The notes under the pieces were generated by a model that saw only the letters and a program-made list of their open reading frames with translations, made no database searches and was not told the DNA's origin. The position numbers and the translations under genes are program-made. From Paramecium sonneborni (lineage: Eukaryota > Ciliophora > Oligohymenophorea > Peniculida > Parameciidae), in contig CAJJDN010000081.1 in assembly GCA_905182985.1 (NCBI GenBank), positions 96,803 through 160,802 of the forward strand: a stretch of 64,000 nt of DNA. Reading direction: 5' to 3'. How positions within the stretch are numbered: position 1 is the first letter of the stretch; the number at the start of each line of letters is the position of its first letter. Of the stretch, positions 14,751 to 26,591 are shown one piece after another.

Positions 14751-15244
14751 ATGAAATCGATTTCTGCACTATCTCAAATAATGATTTTTGCAAAGGAATT
14801 AGAAAAAACATCTATTCTTTATTCTGTTTGCTTTGGATTGAAGATTAATTTAATGAGTGACATTTATTTGGAATTACAAGATTCAAGACAATTTAAAATC
14901 TGTTTCTATAAAGTCAATAAGTTTTAATTGCATAATAAATAGTTTTGCCCAACAAACTAAAGGATATAGTCCAATTTTAACTTTTAGAGTATCAGAATTT
15001 GATGAAACTCTAAAAAAACTTGTGCATTATGGTGCTCAATAAGAACATAATATTTAAGAACAAAACACTCAAAAAGTAACTAATAATAAAATTATTGATA
15101 GCTTTTTTGTAAGGAATAAATGGTGAAATGATAAGTTTAATTTCTAGTCAGCAAAATGAGTCAAGTGATGAAGAGGATGAGTAAGGTCAATAATCTGAAA
15201 TTGAAATTGAAATACAATAAATGTTAAAAAGAATTAAGTTATGA
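14751..15244 (+). CDS. Glyoxalase-fold (VOC superfamily) protein, with a frame break
   Basis: Small protein starting MKSISALSQIMIFAKELEKT and containing YLELQDSRQFKICFYK, then YSPILTFRVSEFDETLKKL, then IAFLQGINGEMISLI: the beta-alpha-beta-beta-beta order of vicinal-oxygen-chelate domains. An intron of 22 nt (GTTTTA...AATAG) joins the first two parts. The third part is out of frame by one base relative to the second even after removing the 26-nt candidate intron GTAACT...GATAG, suggesting a homopolymer error (A5 just before it) or decay. The acidic tail SSDEEDEQG is extra. Metal ligands cannot be confidently assigned, so activity is unknown. Confidence 0.6.
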
Positions 15245-16674
15245 TTGATGATGATTTCATTACAATTATATTAATTTAATATATATTTTTTCTACTTATT
15301 TTTATGAAAATCTTAATGTAAACATTTAAAATGTCAGTAATCTGAGCTAAAGTTTTCAAATAAGCTTCAATAATTTTTTTGTATAGTCTTATAATTTAAA
15401 GATATTTATAGCCTTTACATTCTCTGTTTAATTTATTTTATTAGAGAGAACAATAGTAATCCAAAATAATCAAGAAACTCACAAAAAATTTAGTCATCTT
15501 TTGCTGCTATGATGTTTGAGTATTAATTAGCATTATAATGTAAATTATCATTTTAATTATTAAGATGATAGATTTTTAAAATCTAATCGCATTTACTAAA
15601 CTTAGAACTTAGACTTAATAATAATTGTCCTTGCTTTTTAAAAGTTGAATAAGACAAAATTCAGAACTAGAATTGAATAATTCTTTGTCAATTAGATATT
15701 TTAAATTGATATTCTTGACATAGAAGTATTTCAATAAATAAAATCTATTCAGAAACATTAATGAGTGTTACAAACATGAAATTAGACCGATAAATTCGAA
15801 GAAACAAACAAAATATTTGATCTTGAATTATAAACAGTACATAATTTCTAATTTTTAGAATTCCAGATTATGTAATACATTACCTGCCGAACTTAAAGCA
15901 TCTGCTACTTCTTTAATATTCTGATTGGCTCACCTCTAACCTTGTTAAAATAATTAATTATTTTTAATACAAAAGTTGATTAAGGCATTTAGGGGCTTCA
16001 AGAAGAGGAAAATAATTAACATTAACACATTTGAATAGCAGAATCCTAAAAGAAAGGCATGATGTTGAAATAATAATAATTTCAATGCTAGTTGGGACTC
16101 AAATGAGGATTTTTCTTTTTTTGTGATAAATTTATCAATAATAAAAACAACGAAATAGCACTATATATATTAAATAGTAGAAGTCTATCACATTAAACAA
16201 TAAGAATATAATAATCTTTACCATGTTCTGATATAAGAGTAGTCCTATTAAGAATAGGTAAGGAAAATAGTTAAAAAATTTATCTTATTTTAAGATAACA
16301 TTGTCTTTTGGAGTATAGAAAATTTTATTTGGTTAAAATCCTTGAACTTTGATGATACTCTTTTAGGATTTATTTGAAGATTTTAAAGGAAGTAAAATAT
16401 ATATATCATAAAATTTAAAAATTATTACAGAATCAAAAATAATAATTAATTACAAATTAATTAATAGATTCTAATATATTAATGAAATATACTTTTATAC
16501 TAATACATATATATCACTATTATGCATTTTGTCAATATTGAATATATATAAATGAGATGATGATAGTTGTCAATAATAAATAAATATAGAATCTAAAAAA
16601 TAGAATCTAGAAAATAAATAAGTGAGGCATTATAAGCCGTATGTATCTTATAATTAAAAATATAAATAAAGTGA
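15245..16674. other. Long region without an intact gene; possible decayed minus-strand gene
   Basis: AT-rich. On the minus strand around 15340-16130 short pieces look coding-like but are interrupted by frame changes and TGA. One (about 15850-15910) reads NQNIKEVADALSSAGNVLHN, which resembles a ribonuclease-inhibitor-type leucine-rich repeat, a repeat often seen in Paramecium proteins. I could not build a gene. It may be a degraded LRR gene or simply intergenic DNA. Confidence 0.3.
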
Positions 16675-18055
16675 ATGTCTTAACCTTGTTTAAAAATGAA
16701 CTAATCAATGAAATCAAAATTAAATTCGAAGTTTATTAGCATTCAAGAAAGTTCTGTAGGCTTGAAGATAGTGGTATATGATTTAATTAAATGTAGGATC
16801 CTGATAGTAGAATGATTTAAGTATTTCTGTTTTGGAACAATTCCATTTTAATGGACTGGAATTGTTTTTTTGAGGAATTAAATGCTGGACTTGAAAAAAA
16901 TCTAAGTTTCATCATTGAGTATGAGGAAACCAAATATTTTATATATGGGAATGCTGAAGATTTATTATGTATATATAAATTCTGTGCTGGAAAGTATATT
17001 TTTAAGAAGGGAATATCCCAAAAAACTCTTGAAATAATAAAGGAAAAACATGATTATCAAGTAAGTCAGGAATTAATATTTTACTAGTTAAAATCAATAT
17101 ATGACTAGAGTAGATAAAAGTTTTATTATGAACATATCATACTCCCTCAAATGAACGACAATTTAGATATGTCTTTCTATTCTGAGGTTACATATGATAG
17201 AGAGAAATTTGTTCCTGAAGAAATTTAAATAATAAAAGACTTACATATCACATCTATACCATAATTCATACATGTAGATGCTCTGTACCACGATGGAGTT
17301 TAATATTCTTACATTTATTCAAAAAAAGATTTAATAAAATTAACTCTATATTATAACACTCAATTGGATAACCCTTGTTTTATGTCTCATACGGCATATT
17401 AATTAGTATTATGTAAATAATTACACTATTAATTCAATAGTATTAATAGCCTTAGATGAAAAGGGAATCATTCATCCAGGTCTTGATTTAAAAAATCTTT
17501 ACATAAATCCAAATTCTTAAGATATTGTTTTAGCTTCTTATTACTAGGCCTATTATTAATTGAATAATGAAGATAGACGACTGTAAATTTATATAATTAT
17601 AAATTTAGATATGCAAACATTGGATATTCTCCTCCTGAATATTTTAAGATAAATTAAAAATTAACAACCAAAGCAAATGTTTATCAAGTTGGAATCTTGT
17701 TATTTCATTTGTACTTATCTTACATAACATTAGGTTGCTTGGATATAATCCATTTGGTAAAACCTAAAAAGAAATGGTATCTAATCATCCTAAGAATGAA
17801 CTTAATTTAAAAAGACTTAATACCTTTGATTCTAATTTAAGTGATTTCATACAATTGTTACTAGTATAGGATCCAATTAAACGACCATAACCTTCATAAT
17901 TACTTAAACACAAGTTATTTTCAATTTCTTACAAAGAACATCAATCTAAATTGAGTATTTTACAACAATACCATTAAGATATTCAAGAATTTATCATTTT
18001 TAATAAGACTTCAAATATCTAAAATGTCAAACCAACCATAAAATTCAAAAAGTGA
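16675..18055 (+). CDS. Divergent protein kinase fold, catalytically dead (pseudokinase)
   Basis: 417 residues after removing introns of 23, 27, 28, 26 and 23 nt. The N-terminal 115 residues may form a PH-like domain (VFLFWNNSILMDWNCFFEEL). The kinase C-lobe is recognised from GIIHPGLDLKNLYIN at the HRDLKPEN position, GYSPPEYF at the APE position, KANVYQVGILLFHLLLGYNPFG and DPIKRPQPSQLLKH. Catalytic Asp of HRD is Gly, DFG is absent (NSQDIVLASYY), and no VAIK Lys is evident; the metal-binding Asn is kept. Splicing restores one open frame, so it looks maintained rather than decayed. Likely a scaffold or regulator. Confidence 0.75.
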
Positions 18056-19477
18056 TTATGATAAATTGTAATAATTTAGATGACAAACTATTTTATCTTC
18101 ATTTATTTTGTGATTCTAGCTCTTTCAACTTTATGTCTCTCTTTCTTTATTAAATTATTTAAATAATTAACAGTATTATATTTAAAAAATTTTCAATACT
18201 AATTCAATAATTTTTATATAATGATATGTTTTACGAAAAAGCTGAGTTATTCCCAATCCTTAAATTCCAAAATGCTATTCAATAAAATCAAAAATATTTC
18301 TAAAATCCCATTTAAAAAGATGTAATTCATTCTTCCTTTTTATTTTAAAAAATTTTTTCATTAAAAAAAAAACAGAAAGCCTGAAAGACAAAATTTTCTC
18401 ACTCAAAAATTAGATAAAAACACGATAGCGAGTCTTATTACATCAAATAAAATCTATTTGAATCATATATATTTTATTTTTTCAATCTCATCAAACATCC
18501 AAGCGTTTTAACTAAATTTTATCAAAATTATACCTTCTTTTAATTAGGTTTAATTTAGAAATGATAATACTCATAAAGTTTTCATTTTCAAGAATTTTTT
18601 TTAATTTTTTTCTATTTTTTCAATTTTTGTTTTTGAGTAAATTAATCAGCCAAAATTTTAATATATATAGAGATTTTAGAGTTAAACTCATTCATTTTTT
18701 GACCTTAATCCCACTTTCTTGAATTATTCAAAGTACAAAACAGCTTTAAGTTATTAATAAATCTTTTGAATTTCATAAGAAATAATTATATTTATTTTTC
18801 CAAACTTATTTTCAATTTGTTGAAGAAAAACTCTAAAATCGTAATAACAATATTAGAGGTATTTATTTTTCCAACAAAAAAGTGATTTTTCTGAACTTCT
18901 GCTAAATCAGACATAAAAATTTTTATTTTAAATATTATTTCCTTCTTCAGTTTTGATTAATTTGAGATGTTAAACTAGAAAAAAGAATTTGAAGGTATAA
19001 ATTGAAGAAATTTGATAATAAATGGATACATCATAAATAAAAATGTAAACTATAATTATTTAGATGAGAATGTTATAAAAAATATTTTTTTCAATTTTTT
19101 AGTAAAATAAAATAAATTTTATTATTCTTATTAAAAGGGTTAAGTATTCAATAAAAAATGAATATTCGAATTTAAAATTTCCTCAATTAAAACTTCTAAA
19201 TAACTTAATAATATTAAAAAAATAACCAAATTATTCTTTGATGTTAAAAGAGTAAAATATTGGGTTGCTGTGATTACATGAATTTGTTGATGAATGATAT
19301 TTGTAAAAATTGTAAAAAATTTAAACAATAAATTTTTGTTTGAATAAATAAACATTTAGAATATTTGTAAAGTTGAGTGCTTGAATGTGAGTAATCTAAA
19401 GAGTTAAAAAGAATAAATAAAATAATATTTTTGATATTGGTTGTTGTATTATTTTGTTATTAAATTTAATTATAAAA
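18056..19477. other. Long AT-rich region with no gene seen
   Basis: About 1.4 kb of poly-A/T-rich sequence with no open frame showing coding-like composition on either strand. It contains the promoter region of the downstream USP gene. An antisense open frame at 19140-19355 is Ile/Leu/Asn-rich and was not accepted. Confidence 0.5.
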
Positions 19478-20929
19478 ATGCAACAATAGCGAGACACTGA
19501 TAACAATAGTGAAAATCTTAATGAGGAAGATAAGTAATGTAATAAATAGTATAACAAAAGCAGCTCAATCAATTAGCATGTACCATAGTTTCCTCCTAAA
19601 AAAGCTCCATCATTTTCAATGGAAGGTCCTTAAATTCTAGTTTTGTTATTATAATTCAGATGTTCATAAGGGAATGCTAAAAGAGAATTAGAATGTTAGT
19701 TAATAAAAAGATTAGTTAATATAAAAAAGAATTATGAACCAAATCGCTACAGATTGAATGGAACATGGGCATGGAAATACACAAATTATTTATATGAAAA
19801 TTCAAATACACTTCCAGGTCCGATAGATAATACCGGTTTATTATAAATAAAAGAACCAATTCGAAATCGAGATTATTTTGTACTGACTGATACAGTTTGG
19901 AAATTTTTATTAGAAGAATATGGTGGTGGCCCTGAGATATTAGAAGATAGGATACCTCCTTCACCAGTTTCTAATATATCATCAACAACGGATAGAGCAA
20001 AATCAGCTGATATAAGCATGATGTCAAGTGTTTCATAATAGGAATATCCATCAGAAATTCCTCTAAAAGGATTAAAGAATGAATTATTTTATTGTTACAT
20101 GCATTCAATTCTATAATGTTTAATGTGCATTCAAGAATTAAATCATTTTTTATTAAATAGTATTAATAGACATAATGGATAGAAAATGCTATATTGTAGA
20201 AGTTATAAGGAGATGTTATTATAAATACGTGAAACATAAAGTGATTATATTAAAATAAATACATTAAGGACTACAGTAAGTAAGAAATTTAATCCAAAAT
20301 ATTAACATGATGCATAAGAGTTTCTATTATATTTGATATCAATGATAGAAGATGAAATTTTAGAAGTAAATAAAGAGTATGAAAAATAACAATAACCTAA
20401 GATGGAAAACATTGTCAAGAAGTATTTAAAAGGTTAAATAGTAAGTGAATTGATTTGTAAGAATTGTAAACATAAATCAATTATTTCAGAAGAGTTTTTG
20501 ACTTTATCATTAGCTTTAACTAAAGTAGCTACAGTAAATTAATCATTAGACGAATTTTTAAAAGATGAAATAATATAAGATTATCAATGTGATAATTGTC
20601 ATAAAAAAAAAACAGCAGTCAAAAAAACAAGGATTACATGTTTACCTAGATATCTCATTTTACACTTGAAACGTTTTAAGTTTTTTCCAAAATAAAGCAA
20701 AATAACATAACAAATAAAGTTTTCAATAGAATCAAATTTTTGTAATACTGAATACAAATTAATTGGTGTAATAGTGCATTCTGGTTCTTTAGAATAAGGA
20801 CATTATTATTCATATGGGAGAAGATAACATAAATGGTGGTTATTTAATGATTAACGTATAAAGTAAGCAAATAAGATGGATGTGTAATAGCAATAAGGCT
20901 ACATCTTATTTTATTAATAACTTTTTTGA
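19478..20929 (+). CDS. DUSP-domain ubiquitin-specific protease
   Basis: Intronless, 483 residues. Residues about 85-170 fit a DUSP domain (NGTWAWKYTNYLYE...LPGPIDNTGLL...YFVLTDTVWKFLLEEYGG). The peptidase C19 core follows: Cys box GLKNELFYCYMHSILQCL, QHDAQEFLLYLI, zinc ribbon CKNCKHKS and CDNCHKKK, YLILHLKRF, and His box GVIVHSGSLEQGHYYSY with WWLFND. The catalytic Cys, His and Asp are present. The residues before the Cys are LFY where the family has GNT, so the Asn that stabilises the oxyanion is missing; activity is therefore uncertain. Function: removal of ubiquitin from proteins. Confidence 0.93.
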
Positions 20930-20980
20930 TTATATAAATTAATATTAAGAGTAATCCGTTTTTTTTTTATAATTATAATT

Positions 20981-22138
20981 ATGAAAGTAGTTGCACTAAC
21001 CTTAGTATTATTATTGGCTGGAAATGCATTAGGAGGAGATTTAACTAATAGGTGAATTGTATAGATATAGAATTAGATATCCAATAATTGGAAAGAGTAA
21101 ACCAACTTTAGTTAGTATTTTAACTGAATTGGAAAGCAAATTAACATCAGGTGGATCTGTAGATACAGCTGTAAACTTTTTAGACAGTTTAAGAGCATCA
21201 ATTGATTCTGAATAAATTAGACATGATCTATTATATACAGATTAAAGAAATTAATGTAGTGCTGAATTAGAATTAAGAACTAAAGATTTTAAAGATGCAG
21301 AATAAGTATTAAATAGAGCCACTGAATAATATGAAAATTGTTCAACTTCTAAAAAAAAAGCTGATGCAGAATTAGATAATAATTTAGATAGTCAAAAAGT
21401 ATTATTAGAATCATTCAAATTAGGCTACAGATACAGATATTAAAATATTGGATTCCATTAGATAAGCTGGTGCTTAAAATTATAATGCAAAAAAATAAGA
21501 TCATATTGATGCTTTAAGATCTATCTAAGAAAGCTTAAAGATCTTAGATAGTTTCTAATCTGGTGGTGCATCATTAGCTTAAATGTCAGAAATATCATTA
21601 AGAATGATTTAAGATGCAGTTAAATTAAAAACTACTAATATTATGAGTCAAATTTCAAGCATTTTTGCATAAATGTTAACTTAAAATGGAGGGTATTCAT
21701 TATTTTTTATTTTTATTAGTTACATTGAAGTTTTTGAAAGACTTAAATAATTATTATAAAATTTAGAATAAAATCTTTATACAAATCTATAGAAAATATC
21801 AGAAGAGGAAGATTAATCAATCTAAGAATATGACGATAGAAGAGTTCATTTGGTTGAATATTATAACAATTTAAAGAGAACTGAAAATAAATTGAGAGAT
21901 CACATCACTACAATGGATATTTGTTAAGATTAATAATCAGCTATTATTGATAGTGCTAGAGGAAAGAAAGTAAGAATTTACTTACTATTTCTAGGTGAGA
22001 AATGGTGAAATCTTTGATAGTGCTACTAGAATGTGCAATGATTTTGCTTCAGAATATGAGAAGGCAACCTAAGTAAGGAAACAAGAATTAGAATTAGTAG
22101 ATAGAGTTAGAGCAAAGATAATTGAAAGAGGATCATGA
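20981..22138 (+). CDS. Trichocyst matrix protein-like secreted protein
   Basis: 351 residues after removing introns of 25, 25, 27 and 25 nt. Signal peptide MKVVALTLVLLLAGNALG; mature part is almost all coiled coil, Glu/Lys/Gln/Leu-rich, with a few scattered Cys (QRNQCSAELEL, ENCSTSKKKAD, MDICQDQQ, RMCNDFASEY). The repeated Cys/helix organisation, mid-protein Gly/Ser/Gln linker (SIFAQMLTQNGGY) and C-terminal basic helix fit the trichocyst matrix family. It lies 51 bp after the USP gene stop and converges on the following minus-strand gene with 26 bp between stops. Diverged strongly from the 7559-8659 paralogue. Confidence 0.8.
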
Positions 22139-22164
22139 TAATGATTGTATTTTATTATTATAAT

Positions 22165-22710
22165 TCACAACTCTGTTTTAAAATCTTAATGCTTCCTGCA
22201 AAACTAAATCAAATTGTCATGAAGACCATTTAAATTATAATGTACCGTATCCCAATCAACAGTGTACTCGTCAATTATAACTCGATCTATTATTTCTTTC
22301 AATTGCAACTCAGATTCTGTATTTTTATATGTTAAATAATCAATTACTAATTTTCCTTACGTGGAGTCCTAGTAAGTGAAGATGAATTAAGGATTTGGTT
22401 TGACTTCGTATTCATATTAGAGATTGAAGTCATTAAGCTTCAAGAGTGTTCCATTTTCAAGAAGATTGAATGAAATATTTGGTATTGCTTCTTCTAGATC
22501 ATGACATTTCCATAATAAAATATTGTTTGTCTATGGAATCACAGTTATCACACCTCTAAAAGTATATGCAGAATATTCCAGTTGAGATGTCACTTAGACA
22601 TACTCGAAGCCAGAGAAAAGAGCATCAACAAATGGAATTAATAATAAAGTAAACATTAATAATTATTTAATTCCTATTTCAATAATATTTATATTTGTAA
22701 AATCAAACAT
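22165..22710 (-). CDS. Unknown protein, downstream half of an interrupted reading frame
   Basis: 181 residues, no intron, starting MFDFTNINIIEIG. It lies in the same frame as the gene 22723-23701 and begins 12 bp after that gene's TGA. It has no signal peptide or recognisable domain; composition is that of a soluble beta-rich protein (YSAYTFRGVITVIP, NGTLLKLNDFNLQYEY). Either a separate gene or the C-terminal half of a single 490-residue protein split by one TGA (base error, pseudogenisation, or read-through). Confidence 0.55.
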
Positions 22711-22722
22711 CTCATAAAGATA

Positions 22723-23701
22723 TCACAGTTTTTCAATGATGTTTCCATTATCCAATAAAAATTAACCAATACCTTGAAATTTACCATTTCCACTAATAGC
22801 CAAAAAGTTTGGAATTGTAAAATAGAAATCAGTTTCCAAATTTGCCAAATTCTAAAATTCAATGTAATTATTACTTCTTAAATTTGTTTTATAATGAGTA
22901 CAGCTTATTCATCTTAAACTACTGCTTCTCCATTTTGAATCCATTATGAAATTTTTTTTCCATAGAACCCATTTTTTCTTATGAATTCAGGACAATCATC
23001 AGAACTCTTGTATTCTAAATCGACCTTAAAATTTTTAAATTTAAGAAACAAATTCATTTGAGGATCTTTGGCAAGATCAGGTTCAAAATTTTCAAGAACA
23101 TTTTAAATTGTTTATGCTAAATCTTAAGAAAGATCAAATTTCATAATAAATTTGAGACTCTTCATAATAACTGACATAAATCTGTCACCTTTTTTAAGAA
23201 GTTCACTTGCTAATGTAAAATCTGTATTGGATGATAATAACATCTAAATTGAGTTTTCATTTTTCTCAGCAAATTCTTCAAAACCTGAAAAAAATAAATA
23301 ATATATCTTTACCTCCAGCAAAGATCATATTAAATGCATCTTTGATTTATTCAATTTCAACAGGTTTATAAAATGATATCCATAAAGTTGTTCCTTACAA
23401 GTGAGTTTTCATCCTAAGATCTTCATCTTCTAGGATAGGATTAAATGTCTCATTAAGAAATTTCACTAATTCTTAAGTTTTTCCATCTATTGTCTTGAAT
23501 GCAAATACAACTCCCCATTATGTATCTAAATTATCGGCTGTTTATTTTTATAAATATTCTAATTGTTATGTTGCAGCTTGTTTATTAATAAGAGCCTTAA
23601 AACTTAATTCTAAAGATAACTTATTACCTTAAACTGAATGCACCTTCTCCTTCATAATGTGGACCAACTTAAACTGAGATATGTGATGAATTGATTGACA
23701 T
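22723..23701 (-). CDS. Unknown protein, upstream half of an interrupted reading frame
   Basis: 300 residues after removing introns of 25, 28 and 23 nt, starting MSINSSHISVQVGPHYEGEG. Soluble, mixed alpha/beta composition, no recognised domain. It ends at a TGA at 22723-22725 in the sequence ...NIIEKL, after which the same frame stays open for another 186 codons and supplies an ATG 12 bp later. The strong coding character on both sides favours one ancestral protein. Confidence 0.6.
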
Positions 23702-23828
23702 AATTTTGTAATTAAAAAAATCACATTAGATTCAATTTTAGTTTTAATTATACATATATTTTATAAGAGTATCTAAATAGTGATCTCAGAATATAAAAGA
23801 AATAAAAAAAAACTTAAACATAATTTGA

Positions 23829-24293
23829 TCACATATAAAGTATCATACATAAAATTGATAGTATTTTACATGATGATGAATTTGGATACAAACTAATTGA
23901 AGATGGAGATACTCCAACTATTTCAATATTTCTTATGATTTCTTTTTCTTTTCCCTTCTAAACTACATATACTATTTCATCAAAGCCTATTTTCTAATAA
24001 GCACTATCATAATAAGACAATTCTATCCTTCCGGTACTCAATTTCATTAAATAGTTTTATAATGCTTTATGTTTACATAATCCAGAATCCTTTGCTTCTA
24101 TTTTTAACATCACTCCCTTCAGTTTATAATTTGATAAATCTATTTAGGAACCACAAGAAAATACACTCATTTAATAATGAGCAGATATTGTCATCCACAA
24201 TTATCTATTAACTCTTCTCATTCTTACAATATCTTGCATGTTCAAATATTCTAAGATTCCCAAAACTATATGTCTTGGTAAGTTTTTAAACAT
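23829..24293 (-). CDS. F-box protein
   Basis: 154 residues, intronless. The N-terminus MFKNLPRHIVLGILEYL..QDIVRMRRVNRQLWMT is a typical F-box (L-P, then ILxYL, then RxxxVxRxW), which binds Skp1 in SCF ubiquitin ligases. The remaining 110 residues (Lys/Ser/Ile-rich) would be a substrate-binding part but show no WD40 or LRR repeats. It starts 18 bp after the TGA of the upstream gene and in the same frame, so a fused or read-through product is conceivable; the AT-only linker argues for a real gene boundary. Confidence 0.68.
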
Positions 24294-24311
24294 AAAATTA
24301 ATTATATCAAT

Positions 24312-25777
24312 TCAATTAGCTATTCTATGCATACAACCAGATAATGTTTCATACCATCTCTAATTCACTAAATCAAATTGTCCTCTTTCTAAATCTACTA
24401 TCTATATCTAATCAAATAAATCCTTGTAAGTCTACATATCTTAATAATCTCCTCGTAAGTCTAATAATGAAACATACAATTTTCTTGTAAATCCTATCTC
24501 AATTGAATATATTATTATTTCCAAACAACTTAAAAATCATATCTAAATCTTACTCTTATTCTTCTCTCAAATTCATTGCTACATTAAATAAATCATCCTC
24601 CCAAGCTTAAAAAAAAACTATTGAATTATCATCCTACTCTCTCTCACTTTTTCTATTCTCTTCCTCTCTTTATTCTGTTCTTTATTTTTATTCTGTTTTT
24701 TATCTTTCCTATTTTTATTCTGTTGTCTATCTAGATGTCTTCTTTTCTAATTATGCTGCTAATATTTCTTATTTCTATTTTAATTATTCAAATGCTTTTG
24801 GATTCATTCTCTTATATTCATCATACATTCTATTAAAATACTATTGACATTCTTATTAGGATTTTGTTCTAATTAAAATTGTATTAAATCATTACTATAC
24901 TTTCCTAAAACTTCAAAAATTTAAGCATAAAATTAATATCCCAAAAGTAAATGATAATGTATCTAATAAGGTGGGATTTCCTTAGGATATGGAATCATTG
25001 CCTTTTGTCTATTATTAATTTAAAATTCAATTAATGAAAAAATAATTCGATTCTTTATTAGAAAATCATGTGTTTTACTATCTTAACTCATTTCTTCTAA
25101 AATTTACATTGGATATGTTATCAATTATATTGCTTATTATGGTTTATTCATTTAATTTAATGCATAACAAATATTCAATTACAAATGAATCTATTAATAA
25201 ATGAATAAATTTTTTGTAACCAAATATGATCTAATAAATAAGGCTCTACAAAGATAGTTAAGTCCAATTTAAATATTTTTTCTTAAAATTTATATAGCAC
25301 CAATATTATTTACAAAAGATATTAAGAAAAATAAATGATCTCTATTTTATGAATTTAATTATATACTCTAAATACTCTTGTAATCTCTTTAATTCAAATG
25401 GTAAAATATCATCATTGTTTTTTAATTTGACTTTTATATCGAACATTTGATTAATTTCAGCTTCTGAAAATTATCTGTTATCATCCAGAATATTAATTAT
25501 TATATCCTTAATATCCTTAATATTTGGAAGTTAATTTTGAATTTTTAAGCACAATTATTTAAGATTCTATTGTAGTATCACACAAACTTTTTTACCAATT
25601 TGAAACGCTTACTATAAAATAAGAAATCCATTTGTTTACCTTATATTCTTCAGATTCTATATTCTTAATATAATCAATTTACCATTTCTCAAGAGATGAA
25701 GAAACCATAGCCTGAATTTCCTCATAAGGTAAATTTGACCTGAATATTTTCATAACTTCATCAAATTCAATATCCAT
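24312..25777 (-). CDS. Large helical (possibly TPR-like) protein with Gln/Lys/Arg/Glu-rich coil
   Basis: 451 residues after removing introns of 28, 25, 32 and 25 nt. The first 250 residues are helix pairs reminiscent of TPR-type repeats (ALFIRSYLVTKN, QLNICYALNQMNKPQQAI, LLLGYQFYAQIFEVLGK). A highly charged coiled coil follows (QEILAAQLEKKTSRQ, then QRTEQREEENRKSEREQ), then a folded-looking C-terminus. No catalytic motif and no firm family. Located in a minus-strand run with 30 bp upstream and 18 bp downstream spacing. Confidence 0.68.
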
Positions 25778-25807
25778 TAAATTAATAAATTAATAATTAT
25801 ATATAAT

Positions 25808-26521
25808 TCAGCATTTTTTACCAAATGATTAAGTCATCTCTTCTTATGAAATCTCAATTGATTTTTCTAAATTTTCTTAAATCTATTTCGGTTTTAATAT
25901 TTATCCTATAGTTAAATTTTTCTATATAAATGTTTCATGTAATAATCTCATTTATCCAATCCAATAATTTTATTATTACAAGTTTTACTATTAATAAACT
26001 AATTCCAAAATAGTCAATTAATGCCCTGATATGACTTCATTAAAATTTTATAGAGGCATAAATTTAATTATTTAATCTTCATTACCATATATGTCCTTTT
26101 CCATTTTAATAATCTCTTACCAAGGTTCCTCAATTAAATTTATATTAATAGAAGTTTTAAGTTCAAGTAACTATTTAACAGTGTTATCAATTGTTTTTTA
26201 GAGATTAAACTTTTATTAAGATTATTTATCATAATTCTATTTTAAACTTTATAACTAAATTTTTAGTTATTAAATTTTTTTTTGTTTGTATAATCTACTC
26301 TATTATGTTTGTATTTCTTGTTCATTAAATTATAATTCATTTTTGTTTAATTTGTTACCTTGAATAGGGACTTTAGTAAACAATAATTGACCTTCTTTTT
26401 TTTATTTTAAGAAAATACTATTGTTAGTTAAATCTTAAAAGATATTAGAGCTACTAGATCTCTCTGATCGATAAGTTTAGACATTATTTTAAGAATTCTC
26501 ATTCTAATATCGATGCTTCAT
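25808..26521 (-). CDS. Small coiled-coil protein, unknown function
   Basis: 237 residues, intronless. Basic, Ser/Asn-rich N-terminus (MKHRYQNENSQNN), then a long Gln/Lys coiled coil (about residues 75-125: QQSRLYKQKKIQQLKIQLQS) and a second helical part. Composition resembles cytoskeletal or basal-body accessory proteins, but nothing specific was recognised. Its TGA lies 30 bp before the next start, in the same frame. Confidence 0.62.
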
Positions 26522-26591
26522 AATTTAATTATAAAATAAACAAAAAACTTAAAAATCAATAAATAAATAACCTTTTAACTTTTTTAATTGT

